Shown here in pieces: positions 17,471-27,220 of a stretch of 64,000 nt of DNA. Location of the stretch: assembly GCF_042656585.1 (NCBI RefSeq), contig NZ_JBHSPG010000023.1; one strand, written 5' to 3'. A program made the translations under genes and the position numbers. The notes under the pieces are model-generated. The model had not been told where the DNA came from. It saw only the letters and a list, made by a program, of their open reading frames with translations, and did not search any database. Source of the DNA: Thalassorhabdus alkalitolerans. GTDB lineage: Bacteria; Bacillota; Bacilli; Bacillales; Marinococcaceae. Positions within the stretch are counted from its first letter, which is position 1, and every line of letters starts with the position of its first letter.

Positions 17471-17503
17471 AATGCCGGTTCCTTGAAGGAGCCGGCATTT
17501 TTT
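17471..17503 (+). terminator. Terminator of metNPQ
   Basis: AATGCCGG-T-TCC / GGA-G-CCGGCATT stem followed by a T-run. Confidence 0.9.
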
Positions 17504-17715
17504 ATTATTAATTTATTAAACGTATTCTTTTATTTTATATGTATGGTAAAGAAACGGTAAGGTCCTTCCTTACTCAAAAAGGCAGGGGCTGTATGTGCCT
17601 GAGAGTGAAGAATAAAGGGAAGGCACAGGCTTACAGAAAAAGAGCTCTTTGTGTATGAACATGGAATTTTTGTAAACCCTAAAGTTTGATATGGAGATTA
17701 AGGAGGAGAACGATA

Positions 17716-18093
17716 ATGAATCAATCGCAGGATAACCAGGAAACATCACTTATTCAACAAGCATTGCATGACTACAAAGCGGGTTTAGGACACTTTACTG
17801 AGCAGATTCCTCATATTGCGCGTAAATATAATGCTTTTACTGAAGCGTGTTTTGAAGAAGGGGAATTGTCTCAAAAAGAAAAACAGCTGATTGCTCTGGG
17901 CCTGAGTGTATATTCACAAGATGAGTATTGTATTATTTATCATACACAGGGATGTCTCGATCAGGGATGCAGTGAAAAGGAGATATTAGAAGCCTTAGGA
18001 GTGACCGCTGCCTTTGGAGGCGGGGCTGCCATGAGTCAGGCAGTGACTCTCGTACAAGAAGCCATTCAGGACCTTCAGCAAAATACTCACTAA
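17716..18093 (+). CDS. yurZ: Carboxymuconolactone decarboxylase-family (AhpD-like) protein
   Basis: A 125-residue helical protein of the CMD/AhpD family with a Cys-x3-His signature in DEYCIIYHTQGCLDQG rather than the full CxxC of AhpD, and ALGVTAAFGGGAAMSQ near the C-terminus. In B. subtilis the related yurZ has the same place between the methionine importer and sufC. Peroxidatic or disulfide-reducing activity is uncertain because the second Cys of the CxxC is absent. AAGGAGGAG precedes the ATG at 17716. Confidence 0.82.
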   Translation: MNQSQDNQETSLIQQALHDYKAGLGHFTEQIPHIARKYNAFTEACFEEGELSQKEKQLIALGLSVYSQDEYCIIYHTQGCLDQGCSEKEILEALGVTAAFGGGAAMSQAVTLVQEAIQDLQQNTH

Positions 18094-18241
18094 TTTGAAC
18101 GCCTTTTCTTGGCAGTCATGTTACAAGAAGGGCAAGGGGTGTCCCGGTTACATGTTTACTTGCGCAAAATTTTCAACACAGCCTTTTCTGTAAGGTGAAG
18201 GGTCCTAGGGAAAAATGGTTGTGAGAGTGAGCGTATAAACA

Positions 18242-18272
18242 GAACAGAGCGGCGGCGCCCCTCTGTTCTTTT
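18242..18272 (+). terminator. Terminator-like hairpin downstream of yurZ
   Basis: GAACAGAG / CTCTGTTC arms with a GC-rich loop and TTTT. Confidence 0.7.
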
Positions 18273-18662
18273 ACGTCCCTTTCTGCCTTAAACATGAAGG
18301 AACAGCTGACAGGTTTCTTAAACGCTTCTCTCCTTTTTTGCAAAGATTTGTTACAATAAAAAAATACGTGCTTATAAACATAGAATAAATCCTCACCTTC
18401 GGGCAGGAAGGCACATAGTGAGAACTTTTTTAAATATATTCAATCTTCAGGACATATGGTACGATGAAACTTCTTGGCCGCGATAGTTGTAACATAGTAG
18501 TTATTCAAGGTAAACTAGGTAAAGATTATGTTTAACAACACAGGGATAGTGGTAACTCCTTGAACTTAGTTTGGATTTGTTATAAAATTATAATGATAAT
18601 AGATTGAGAATAAGGGGTATGCAAGTCACCCATTATATTTATAAATATGGAGGTATTTTTAG
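18273..18662 (+). promoter_or_regulatory. suf operon leader/promoter region
   Basis: No ORF is supported in these 390 bases. A compact two-stem element lies at 18392-18422 (CTCAC...GTGAG enclosing CCTTC...GGAAGG). Farther down, TTGAAC, TATAAA and TATAAT elements precede an AATGATAATAGATTGAGAATA stretch (about 18590-18611) that resembles half of a Fur box. sufC begins at 18663 behind GGAGG. Confidence 0.45.
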
Positions 18663-19454
18663 ATGTCAGCACCTAACCTTAAGATCGAAAATCTTCATGT
18701 AGCTATTGAAGGAAAAGAAATTATTAAAGATTTTAACCTTGAAATTAACGGTGGAGAAATACACGCAATTATGGGACCTAACGGTACGGGGAAATCTACC
18801 CTCGCTTCTGCTATTATGGGGCATCCTAAATATGAAATTACGAGCGGTAAAGTCTTTTTAGGCGGAGAAGACGTTTTGGATATGGAAGTAGATGAGCGTG
18901 CAAGAGCCGGGCTTTTCCTGGCTATGCAGTATCCGAGTGAAATCGCTGGTGTAACAAATGCTGATTTCATGCGTTCAGCCATTAATGCTGGCCGAGAAGA
19001 AGGAAAAGAAATCTCTCTTATGAAATTTATCCGCAAAATGGATGAAAAAATGGACGTTCTGGATATGGACCAGGCTTTCTCCCAGCGTTACCTGAATGAA
19101 GGCTTTTCCGGTGGGGAGAAAAAGCGTAACGAAATTCTTCAGCTTCTTATGCTTGAACCAAAGATCGCTATTCTTGATGAAATTGACTCTGGTCTTGATA
19201 TTGATGCCTTAAAAGTCGTTTCTAATGGAGTTAACGACATGAGAGGGCCTGAGTTTGGCTGTTTAATTATCACTCACTACCAGCGTCTATTGAACTACAT
19301 CACTCCTGATAAAGTCCATGTCATGATGCAAGGACGTATTGTGAAAACCGGCGGGGCAGAACTTGCTGAGCGCCTGGAAGCAGAAGGCTATGACTGGATT
19401 AAAGAAGAGCTTGGCATTGAAGATGAAAAAGTCGGCCAAGAAACGCAAGCGTAG
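18663..19454 (+). CDS. sufC: Fe-S cluster assembly ATPase
   Basis: A 263-residue ABC-type ATPase with Walker A GPNGTGKST, signature FSGGEKKRNEIL and Walker B AILDEIDSGLD. It energises the SufBCD scaffold that builds Fe-S clusters in the cytoplasm. GGAGG precedes the ATG. First gene of sufCDSUB, the essential Fe-S pathway in Bacillus. Confidence 0.97.
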   Translation: MSAPNLKIENLHVAIEGKEIIKDFNLEINGGEIHAIMGPNGTGKSTLASAIMGHPKYEITSGKVFLGGEDVLDMEVDERARAGLFLAMQYPSEIAGVTNADFMRSAINAGREEGKEISLMKFIRKMDEKMDVLDMDQAFSQRYLNEGFSGGEKKRNEILQLLMLEPKIAILDEIDSGLDIDALKVVSNGVNDMRGPEFGCLIITHYQRLLNYITPDKVHVMMQGRIVKTGGAELAERLEAEGYDWIKEELGIEDEKVGQETQA

Positions 19455-19465
19455 GAGGTTATATC

Positions 19466-20776
19466 ATGTCAGTGGATACTAAGTTGACGTTCGACGAACA
19501 ATATATCAGAGATTTTTCAAAAGGAAAGGGCGAACCTGAGTGGCTGACTGCACAACGAGTGGCTGCCTACCAGCTTGCGGAAAAGCTTGGTTTGCCAAAA
19601 CCGGAAAAGACCAACATTACAAAATGGAATTTCACTGAATTTAAACATGAGGGCAAGCCTTCTGAAACTTTTGATAAAGTGGAAGACCTTGATGAAAATA
19701 TTCAAAAACTTATCGATAAGAGCACTGGTGAACAAAATGTGATAGTTTATCGTGACGGAGTTCCGGTTTATAAAAATGTAAGCAGTGCTTTAGAAGAGCA
19801 GGGTGTCATTTTTACCGATATGCAGACAGCCGTTCAAAACCATGAAGAGCTTGTGAAAAAGTACTTTATGGGCAAAGCGGTTGATGTAGATGAGCACCGC
19901 TTAACTGCACTTCACGTAGCTCTTATGAACGGCGGTACCTTCCTCTATGTGCCAAAGAACGTAGAGATCACAGTGCCTCTTCAAACGATTAACTGGCAAG
20001 AGGACGGGGAAGCTGCTCTATTCAACCACGTGATTGTTGCTGCTGAAGATAACAGCAAGGTGACATTTTTAGAGAACTACGTGTCATTTAATAAAGAAGC
20101 TGCTGCTGTAGCAAATAATGTAGCAGAAGTATATGCAGGACCCGGATCCAACATTACATTCTGCGGCGTAGATAATTTTGAAAAAGGCGTGACCACTTAC
20201 ACAAACCGTCGTGGCCACGTAGAGAAGGATGGAAGAATTGACTGGGTGCTTGGCCAAATGAACGAAGGAAATACTGTTTCTGAAAATATTACTCTCCTCG
20301 TTGGAGATGGATCCTATGGAGACACGAAAACAGTGACCATCGGACGTGGGGAGCAGAGCCAGAACTTTGTTTCCAATATGGTTCATTTCGGCAAGAATTC
20401 CCGTGGGTATATCTTGACTCATGGGGTCATGAAGGATAAAGCAAGCTCAATCTTCAATGGGATTACAAAGATTGAGCATGGGGCAACCAAGTCTGACGGA
20501 GTACAGACAGAACGTGTTCTTATGCTAAGCGAGAAAGCACGGGGAGACGCCAACCCGATCCTCTTGATTGATGAAGATGATGTTACGGCAGGACACGCAG
20601 CATCAGTAGGGCAAATTGATCCAATGCAAATGTTCTACATGATGAGCCGCGGAATCTCCCGGACAGAAGCCGAACGCTTGATTATTTTTGGTTTCCTGGC
20701 ACCTGTAGTAAACGAACTGCCTATTGAATCTGTAAGAAACAGCCTTACTGAACTTATTGAAAGGAAGGTTTACTAA
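19466..20776 (+). CDS. sufD: Fe-S cluster assembly protein SufD
   Basis: A 436-residue beta-helix scaffold partner of SufB and SufC. It shows the family end GHAASVGQIDPMQMFYMMSRGIS.. (read in parts) and a C-terminal helix rich in charged residues. It forms the SufBC2D complex. Its stop overlaps the sufS start by one base, consistent with tight coupling. Confidence 0.96.
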   Translation: MSVDTKLTFDEQYIRDFSKGKGEPEWLTAQRVAAYQLAEKLGLPKPEKTNITKWNFTEFKHEGKPSETFDKVEDLDENIQKLIDKSTGEQNVIVYRDGVPVYKNVSSALEEQGVIFTDMQTAVQNHEELVKKYFMGKAVDVDEHRLTALHVALMNGGTFLYVPKNVEITVPLQTINWQEDGEAALFNHVIVAAEDNSKVTFLENYVSFNKEAAAVANNVAEVYAGPGSNITFCGVDNFEKGVTTYTNRRGHVEKDGRIDWVLGQMNEGNTVSENITLLVGDGSYGDTKTVTIGRGEQSQNFVSNMVHFGKNSRGYILTHGVMKDKASSIFNGITKIEHGATKSDGVQTERVLMLSEKARGDANPILLIDEDDVTAGHAASVGQIDPMQMFYMMSRGISRTEAERLIIFGFLAPVVNELPIESVRNSLTELIERKVY

Positions 20777-22002
20777 TGGATGTACGTGAAATCCGCAAGA
20801 TGTTTCCCATCTTGGATCAGGAGGTCAATGGCCATCCTTTAGTATATTTAGATAGCTCAGCCACTTCTCAAAAGCCTGTACAGGTGATTGAGAAGTTGGA
20901 TGACTATTACCGACGGTATAACTCCAATGTACACCGTGGTGTCCACACCCTGGGAACACTGGCTACTGAAGGCTATGAAGGAGCAAGGGAAAAGGTCAGG
21001 GCTTTCATTAATGCCAAAAGTACAGAAGAGATCGTGTTTACGAGGGGGGCAACAGCTGCCCTCAACCTGGTAGCTTCAAGCTACGCCCGCGACAACCTCT
21101 CAGAAGGCGATGAGATTGTTATTACACAAATGGAGCATCATAGTAATATCATTCCCTGGCAGCAGGCAGCTAAGGCTACAGGAGCGACTCTAAAGTATAT
21201 TCCTATGCAGGAAGACGGATCCATTTCCCTTGAAGATGTAAGGGAAACGGTTACGGATAACACAAAGATTGTAGCTGTAATCCAGGTTTCCAATGTATTA
21301 GGTACAATCAATCCGGTAAAAGAAATTACGTCTATTGCTCACGAAAAAGGAGCAGTATCCGTAATAGATGGCGCACAAAGCATTCCTCATATGAAAGTGG
21401 ATGTGCAGGATATTGATTGTGATTTCCTGGCATTTTCCGGTCATAAGATGTGTGGGCCAACTGGAATCGGGGTATTGTATGGTAAAAAGCAGTGGCTGAA
21501 TAACATGGAGCCCGTTGAATTCGGCGGCGAAATGATTGATTTTGTTGATTGGCAGGAATCTACCTGGAAGGAGCTTCCGTGGAAGTTTGAAGGTGGAACC
21601 CCAATTATCGGAGGAGCCATTGGGCTGGCAGCAGCCATTGATTTTCTGAACGAAATAGGGCTTGATAATATAGAAGAGCATGAAACGAAGCTCGTCAATT
21701 ATGCAATCGAAAGGCTTCAAAACGAAGTGAAAGGATTGCAGATATATGGACCGAAAAAACGGGCGGGGATTGTCACTTTTAATGTAGACAACGTCCATCC
21801 TCATGACCTGGCAACAGTTCTTGATTCTGAAGGAATAGCAGTCCGGGCAGGCCATCATTGTGCCCAGCCGCTGATGAGGTGGCTGAAAGCGACAGCAACT
21901 GCCCGTGCCAGCTTTTATTTATATAACACCGAAGAAGATGTTGATGCTCTAGTGAAAGGCCTAATAAAAACAAAGGAGTATTTCGGTGATGTCTTTGCAT
22001 AG
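20776..22002 (+). CDS. sufS: Cysteine desulfurase
   Basis: A 408-residue PLP enzyme that takes sulfur from cysteine as a protein persulfide. PLP-binding Lys224 lies in FSGHKMCGPTG, and catalytic Cys362 in RAGHHCAQPL. It passes sulfur to SufU. Starts at the last base of sufD's stop codon. Confidence 0.97.
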   Translation: MDVREIRKMFPILDQEVNGHPLVYLDSSATSQKPVQVIEKLDDYYRRYNSNVHRGVHTLGTLATEGYEGAREKVRAFINAKSTEEIVFTRGATAALNLVASSYARDNLSEGDEIVITQMEHHSNIIPWQQAAKATGATLKYIPMQEDGSISLEDVRETVTDNTKIVAVIQVSNVLGTINPVKEITSIAHEKGAVSVIDGAQSIPHMKVDVQDIDCDFLAFSGHKMCGPTGIGVLYGKKQWLNNMEPVEFGGEMIDFVDWQESTWKELPWKFEGGTPIIGGAIGLAAAIDFLNEIGLDNIEEHETKLVNYAIERLQNEVKGLQIYGPKKRAGIVTFNVDNVHPHDLATVLDSEGIAVRAGHHCAQPLMRWLKATATARASFYLYNTEEDVDALVKGLIKTKEYFGDVFA

Positions 22003-22435
22003 TAACAATCTAGATACCCTATACCGGCAAGTCATCATGGATCACTATAAGAATCCCCGAAACCGCGGAGGTATTGAGGGAGATACGTTAACAGTGAACA
22101 TGAATAATCCTACATGCGGAGACCGCATCGAACTTCAAATGCAAGTGGAGGATGGAAAGATTTCTGAAGCTAAGTTTTCAGGTGAAGGCTGTTCGATCAG
22201 TTTATCCTCTGCTTCGATGATGACTGAAGTAATTAAAGGAAGACCTGTCGAAGAAGCGCTTGAACTAGCAGATATTTTCTCCAAGATGATGCAGGGAGAA
22301 GATTATGATGATGAAAAATTTGACCTTGGTGATATAGAAGCCCTTCAAGGGGTTCAGAAGTTTCCTGCACGAATTAAATGTGCAACCTTAGCATGGAAGG
22401 CCATGGAAAAAGGATTAAATAACGAAGAAGAATAG
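21989..22435 (+). CDS. sufU: Zinc-dependent sulfurtransferase SufU
   Basis: A 148-residue IscU-like protein with Cys43 and Asp45 (NPTCGDR), Cys68 (GEGCSI) and Cys131 (RIKCATL), the Zn ligands and sulfur acceptor of SufU. It receives persulfide from SufS, with whose gene it overlaps. ATG 21989 is used; a GTG three bases earlier has slightly better spacing to AAAGGAG and cannot be excluded. Confidence 0.96.
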   Translation: MSLHSNNLDTLYRQVIMDHYKNPRNRGGIEGDTLTVNMNNPTCGDRIELQMQVEDGKISEAKFSGEGCSISLSSASMMTEVIKGRPVEEALELADIFSKMMQGEDYDDEKFDLGDIEALQGVQKFPARIKCATLAWKAMEKGLNNEEE

Positions 22436-22544
22436 GAAGAAGGCGTTTTGTACCTGAAGAAGAAAGTTAGGTACAGAAGGCTGACTTCGGGACTTGTGAT
22501 TTTATAAGCATGCATCGCATGCTACTTTTAAGGAGGGTTTTCAC

Positions 22545-23942
22545 ATGGCTAAGAAAATGCCTGAAATCGGCGAATATAAATACGGCTTTCATGACAAAGA
22601 CGTATCGATTTATCGTTCAGAGCGCGGGCTTACTGAAGAAATAGTCCGTCAAATTTCAAAAATTAAAGAAGAGCCGGAATGGATGCTGAACTTCCGCTTG
22701 AAGTCTCTAGAGCAGTTTTACAAAATGCCTATGCCTCAGTGGGGCGGAGATCTTGCAGAATTGAAGTTCGATGAGATCACTTATTATGTTAAGCCTTCTG
22801 AGCGTTCCGAAAAGTCTTGGGATGAAGTACCGGAAGAAATTAAAAACACGTTTGATAAATTGGGGATTCCTGAAGCAGAACAGAAATACCTTGCTGGTGT
22901 TTCCGCTCAGTATGAATCAGAAGTGGTATATCACAATATGCAAGAAGACCTTGAAGCTCAAGGAATTATCTTTAAAGATACGGATACAGCGATGAAAGAG
23001 GACGAAGAAATTTTCCGTAAGCACTTTGGCACAGTGATTCCTCCATCGGATAACAAATTTGCTGCCTTGAATTCAGCTGTGTGGTCCGGCGGATCCTTTA
23101 TCTATGTTCCAAAAGGTGTAAAAACGGATACACCTCTACAAGCTTATTTCCGTATTAACTCTGAGAACATGGGTCAGTTTGAGCGTACGCTTATTATCGC
23201 GGATGAAGACAGCTCTGTACACTATGTAGAAGGATGTACAGCGCCTGTATATTCCACAAACTCTCTGCATAGTGCAGTGGTTGAAATCATCGTTAAAAAA
23301 GACGCTTACTGCCGTTATACAACCATCCAGAACTGGGCACCTAACATCTTTAACCTGGTAACAAAGCGTGCAGTTGCTGAAGCTGGTGCTACCATGGAGT
23401 GGGTTGACGGTAATATCGGTTCAAAGCTGACGATGAAGTATCCAGCTGTCATTATGAAAGGCGAAGGAGCAAAAGGTACAATTCTTTCCATTGCCATTGC
23501 CGGGAAAGGGCAGCATCAGGATGCCGGTGCAAAGGTAATGCATTTAGCACCGAATTGCTCTTCAACCATCGTCTCAAAATCAATTTCTAAACACGGCGGT
23601 AAGGTAACGTATCGCGGAATTGCTCACTTTGGACGTAAGTCTGAAGGATCCAAGTCCAAGATTGAGTGTGATACTCTTATCATGGACAACGAGTCTACCT
23701 CCGATACAATTCCTTACAACGAAATTCTAAATAACAACATTACTCTTGAGCACGAAGCGACAGTTTCTAAAGTGTCAGAGGATCAGTTATTTTATTTGAT
23801 GAGCCGCGGAATTTCTGAAGAAGAAGCGACAGAAATGATCGTAATGGGCTTTATCGAACCATTTACAAAAGAACTGCCAATGGAGTATGCGGTAGAGATG
23901 AACCGTCTTATCCGCTTTGAAATGGAAGGTTCCATCGGGTAA
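22545..23942 (+). CDS. sufB: Fe-S cluster scaffold SufB
   Basis: A 465-residue core scaffold of the SufBC2D complex, with SFIYVPKGVKTDTPLQAYFR, EGCTAPVYSTNSLHSAV and the C-terminal LFYLMSRGISEEEA. Clusters form here from sulfur delivered by SufS/SufU. A 109-base gap separates it from sufU, with a strong AAGGAGGG site before the ATG. The full suf set ends with the terminator just after this gene. Confidence 0.97.
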   Translation: MAKKMPEIGEYKYGFHDKDVSIYRSERGLTEEIVRQISKIKEEPEWMLNFRLKSLEQFYKMPMPQWGGDLAELKFDEITYYVKPSERSEKSWDEVPEEIKNTFDKLGIPEAEQKYLAGVSAQYESEVVYHNMQEDLEAQGIIFKDTDTAMKEDEEIFRKHFGTVIPPSDNKFAALNSAVWSGGSFIYVPKGVKTDTPLQAYFRINSENMGQFERTLIIADEDSSVHYVEGCTAPVYSTNSLHSAVVEIIVKKDAYCRYTTIQNWAPNIFNLVTKRAVAEAGATMEWVDGNIGSKLTMKYPAVIMKGEGAKGTILSIAIAGKGQHQDAGAKVMHLAPNCSSTIVSKSISKHGGKVTYRGIAHFGRKSEGSKSKIECDTLIMDNESTSDTIPYNEILNNNITLEHEATVSKVSEDQLFYLMSRGISEEEATEMIVMGFIEPFTKELPMEYAVEMNRLIRFEMEGSIG

Positions 23943-23966
23943 GTCCATTATGACGGCAGCCATGGA

Positions 23967-23995
23967 AAAGCGAACCCAGATGGGTTCGCTTTTTC
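23967..23995 (+). terminator. Terminator of the suf operon
   Basis: AAAGCGAACCCA / TGGGTTCGCTTTTT hairpin with a GA loop and T-run. Confidence 0.92.
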
Positions 23996-24095
23996 TTATG
24001 TTCAAGACTTTCAATTTAAAAAAACAGGTGTATGTATTATACTGCTAAGGGAAAATGAGTGGGAACGATAATCAGCTAATTTGGAGGGGCAATCT

Positions 24096-24974
24096 ATGAT
24101 TTACGTTGGAGTCACAGGCTGGGGGGATCATGACACCCTTTACAGCAAGGGAACGCGCCCAGGTGAGAAATTAAAAGAGTACGGCAGTCATTTTCCTACT
24201 GTTGAAGTAGATGCATCTTTTTACGCGGTGCAACCGCAACGAAACTATGAAAAATGGGTGAGGGAAACACCAGATAATTTCAGATTTGTTGTGAAAGCTT
24301 ATCAGGGCATGACAGGACATGAACGAAAAGAGATCCCATTTGCTTCAAAAGAGGAAATGTACGAAGCATATCTTGAGTCACTAGAGCCGGTCATTGAGAG
24401 CGGGAAGCTTGCGATGGTACTTTGCCAGTTTCCACCCTGGTTCGACTGTAATAAAGAAAATGTAGAGTTCCTCCGCTACACAAAGGATAAATTAGGAACA
24501 CTCCCGGCAGCTTTGGAATTTAGGAATAATACCTGGTTTTCACCAGAATATTATAATAAGACCTTAGAGTTTATGGAGCGTGAAGAGTGGATTCACAGCA
24601 TTTGTGACGAGCCGCAAATTGGAGAAGCTTCCGTGCCGACTGTTTTGCACCCCACTCATTCTGAAAAAACTCTTATACGTCTTCACGGAAGGAACCATGA
24701 AGCGTGGAAAAAGCCAGCCAAAGGAGATAAGTGGAGAGAAACTCGCTATCTTTATAATTATTCGAGGAATGAATTAAACGAATGGCTGGAGAATATTGAT
24801 AAAATAAAAGACGAAACCAAAGATATTTATATGCTCTTTAATAATAATTCTGGCGGAGATGCAGCACCAAATGCAAAATCGTTTTTGGAGCTGGCTGGAA
24901 TCTCTTATGAAGGACTGGCTCCAAAACAGCTGAGCTTGTTTGAAGATCATAAAGGAAGTGGGAAGAGTCCTTGA
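24096..24974 (+). CDS. yunF: DUF72-family protein YunF
   Basis: A 292-residue DUF72 (YecE-like TIM-barrel) protein: IYVGVTGWGDHDTLY, VEVDASFYAVQP, YEKWVRETPDNFRFVVKAYQ, HGRNHEAWKKP, YMLFNNNSGGDAAPNA. Function is unknown; the fold suggests an enzyme. ATG 24096 follows TTGGAGGGG; the TTG at 24081 is the ribosome site itself. Position matches yunF next to the suf operon in B. subtilis. Confidence 0.88.
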   Translation: MIYVGVTGWGDHDTLYSKGTRPGEKLKEYGSHFPTVEVDASFYAVQPQRNYEKWVRETPDNFRFVVKAYQGMTGHERKEIPFASKEEMYEAYLESLEPVIESGKLAMVLCQFPPWFDCNKENVEFLRYTKDKLGTLPAALEFRNNTWFSPEYYNKTLEFMEREEWIHSICDEPQIGEASVPTVLHPTHSEKTLIRLHGRNHEAWKKPAKGDKWRETRYLYNYSRNELNEWLENIDKIKDETKDIYMLFNNNSGGDAAPNAKSFLELAGISYEGLAPKQLSLFEDHKGSGKSP

Positions 24975-25076
24975 GAGCACTAATGAAAGGATGGCTGTTG
25001 TTTTGCTCTCCCTCTCATGACTCTGGCTAAGAGTGTAAGGGAAAGGGCATGATTTGAAAACGAAGGCGGTGAAGCT

Positions 25077-26471
25077 ATGGCAGACTATCCAATTTATATT
25101 TACCATACTAACGATTTACACAGTCACTTATCTCAGTGGCCTTTGGCTGCGGGATTTTTGAATCATCAGGATAAGTATCATAAAACTCGTAAAGAAACAG
25201 CTCTATTCTTTGATATAGGAGATCACGCAGACCGGGTACACCCTATTACAGAAGGAACAAAAGGCAAGGGGAATGTCAGGCTGCTGAATAAAACGCCTAT
25301 CCACCACGTAACCATAGGAAACAATGAAGGAATCACTTTTTCAAAAGAAGATTTGGATCATTTATATGATGATGCAGACTTCAATGTTCTCGCAGCTAAC
25401 TTGTTTGAAAAGGATGGAAGTCGCCCCAGTTGGGCCAAGCCCTATGATTTCATAACTGTTGAAAATGATACGGTGATAGGCATTATTGGAGTAACAGTTC
25501 CGTTTTATCCATTCTACGACCAATTGGGCTGGCAGATAAAGGACCCGGAGACTCTATTACCATCGCTAGTGAGCGAGGTGAAGCAAAAGGCTGATATTAT
25601 TATTCTCTTGTCTCATCTTGGCTATCATAATGATGAGAAAATTGCCCGGGAACATAAGGATATAGATGTAATCCTTGGCGCTCATACTCATAATCTTCTA
25701 AAAACAGCACAGAATATCAATGGCACACTAGTGGCTCAGTGCGGAAAGCACGGTTACTATGCGGGACAGATACGTTTGCTTGTTGACGAGGAAACAAAAA
25801 GGGTGAAACACAAGGAAGGAGGAGCCATAGAGGTCAGCCATCATCCTATGTGTGAAGAGACGCAAGTACTTATGGAAGAGCTGCAGATAGAATCAAGTAA
25901 GGTTATGGAAACTCCCATTGTTGAACTTAAGCAGCCATTGGAAATTTCATGGACAGAACCTTCACAGTTTGCCGATATGCTGGCAACAGGTGTGCGAGAA
26001 TGGTGCGGAACTGAACTAGCGATGATTAATTCAGGGCTGCTTCTTGAATCATTATCTCCAGGTGTGATTACGAGAAGAGAGCTTCATCGGCTCTGTCCCC
26101 ACCCAATCAATCCTTGTATCGTAAAAGTTAAGGGAGCAGTATTAAAGGAAACAATCCATGCAGCATTTACAGAAAAAATGATCCACCTTCCATTAAAAGG
26201 ATTCGGTTTTCGCGGAGAGATGCTGGGGAGAATGGCTTTCAGCGGAATGGAAGTCCATACCACACCTGGAAGCAATGGGCAGACGCGTGTAGATGGTATC
26301 TACATCAATGGCAAAGCTATCGAATTACAGGAGTATTACTCGGTAGCGACTGCTGACATGTTTACGTTTGGTCCCTTGTACCCTGGACTGTCCCAGGCTG
26401 AATATAAGGAATACTTCATGCCGGAGCTAATGAGAGATATTCTGGCAAAAACATTAAAAGATTACGCATAG
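25077..26471 (+). CDS. yunD: Metallophosphoesterase / 5'-nucleotidase YunD
   Basis: A 464-residue protein with the calcineurin-like metal ligands TNDLHSH, DIGDHAD, IGNNEG, LSHLGYHND and LGAHTHN, followed by a UshA-type C-terminal nucleotidase domain. No signal peptide is seen, so it probably works inside the cell, unlike UshA. It likely removes phosphate from nucleotides or a related phosphoester. GGCGGTGA precedes the ATG. Confidence 0.88.
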   Translation: MADYPIYIYHTNDLHSHLSQWPLAAGFLNHQDKYHKTRKETALFFDIGDHADRVHPITEGTKGKGNVRLLNKTPIHHVTIGNNEGITFSKEDLDHLYDDADFNVLAANLFEKDGSRPSWAKPYDFITVENDTVIGIIGVTVPFYPFYDQLGWQIKDPETLLPSLVSEVKQKADIIILLSHLGYHNDEKIAREHKDIDVILGAHTHNLLKTAQNINGTLVAQCGKHGYYAGQIRLLVDEETKRVKHKEGGAIEVSHHPMCEETQVLMEELQIESSKVMETPIVELKQPLEISWTEPSQFADMLATGVREWCGTELAMINSGLLLESLSPGVITRRELHRLCPHPINPCIVKVKGAVLKETIHAAFTEKMIHLPLKGFGFRGEMLGRMAFSGMEVHTTPGSNGQTRVDGIYINGKAIELQEYYSVATADMFTFGPLYPGLSQAEYKEYFMPELMRDILAKTLKDYA

Positions 26472-26569
26472 AACCTTTCTCTTTTGAAAACACCTTCTCT
26501 GATGGCACGAGAGATGAGTACTCTGCATATAGTAGGGGCGAGAGGTGTATAGGAGGGGGGCGTTAAATA

Positions 26570-26872
26570 ATGATGAAAATGGAGCCTGTTGAAATACAAG
26601 GAAAACTCTTTAAAGCTGTCACTGTAGACTTACCGAAGACCAAACTAATGGCAGTGACGAATGAAAAAGGATATATTATGTGCGGAGCACTGGACGTAGG
26701 CTTATTAAACGCCAAGTTAAAAGATCGAAAAGTCATAGCTGGCCGAGCCGTGGGAGTCAGGAGCATAGAAGAGCTTCTGGAAGCTCCTCTTGAATCCGTT
26801 ACAGTAGAAGCTGAAAAGATGGGCATTACAAAAGGTATGCCAGGTAAAGAAGCACTGCTTAAAATGGTATGA
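26570..26872 (+). CDS. yunC: DUF1805-family protein YunC
   Basis: A 100-residue protein of the YunC/DUF1805 family (NEKGYIMCGALDVGLLNAKLKDRKVIAGRA in two visible blocks). Function unknown. The first of two tandem ATG codons is used; AGGAGGGGGG lies just upstream. It stands between yunD and thyA and ends in its own terminator. Confidence 0.85.
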   Translation: MMKMEPVEIQGKLFKAVTVDLPKTKLMAVTNEKGYIMCGALDVGLLNAKLKDRKVIAGRAVGVRSIEELLEAPLESVTVEAEKMGITKGMPGKEALLKMV

Positions 26873-26880
26873 ATAAAACT

Positions 26881-26910
26881 GACCGGTTTATTGAAACCGG
26901 TCTTTTCTTT
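26881..26910 (+). terminator. Terminator of yunC
   Basis: GACCGGTTT / AAACCGGTC stem, ATTG loop, TTTTCTTT tail. Confidence 0.92.
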
Positions 26911-27220
26911 TAGGAAAGCACGGTGGTTTCCTGTTTTGTTATGCCCTTTTAAAGAGGCAGGCATGACATTCGTTTCTCGCTTGTAACGGTTTCCTCTTGG
27001 CGGTGGACAAGCCTTTTTACGATCAACAAACGGACTCTCTTTGTCTGTCTGGTAAGCTGGATTTTTCTTTATTTACAGTAGGAGGCCTTCTTGCAAGCGT
27101 ATGGGGTCTGACAAAATTCTGCGAGACTTTGTGTAAAACAGGGAGAGTAAGAGTAGGGAAAAAATCTCTGGCAGGTGTTACAATGGGAAGTAATGATTTA
27201 ACAGAAAGGCGGAACAAGGC
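26911..27220. other. Intergenic region before thyA, nothing recognised
   Basis: About 310 bases with no convincing ORF, RNA motif or promoter. An open frame running from 26997 into thyA lacks a ribosome site and family resemblance. Confidence 0.5.

Noticed and set aside
17560..17680. Riboswitch-like CTGAGA segment upstream of yurZ
   Set aside because: The other conserved parts of a TPP or glycine riboswitch are missing.
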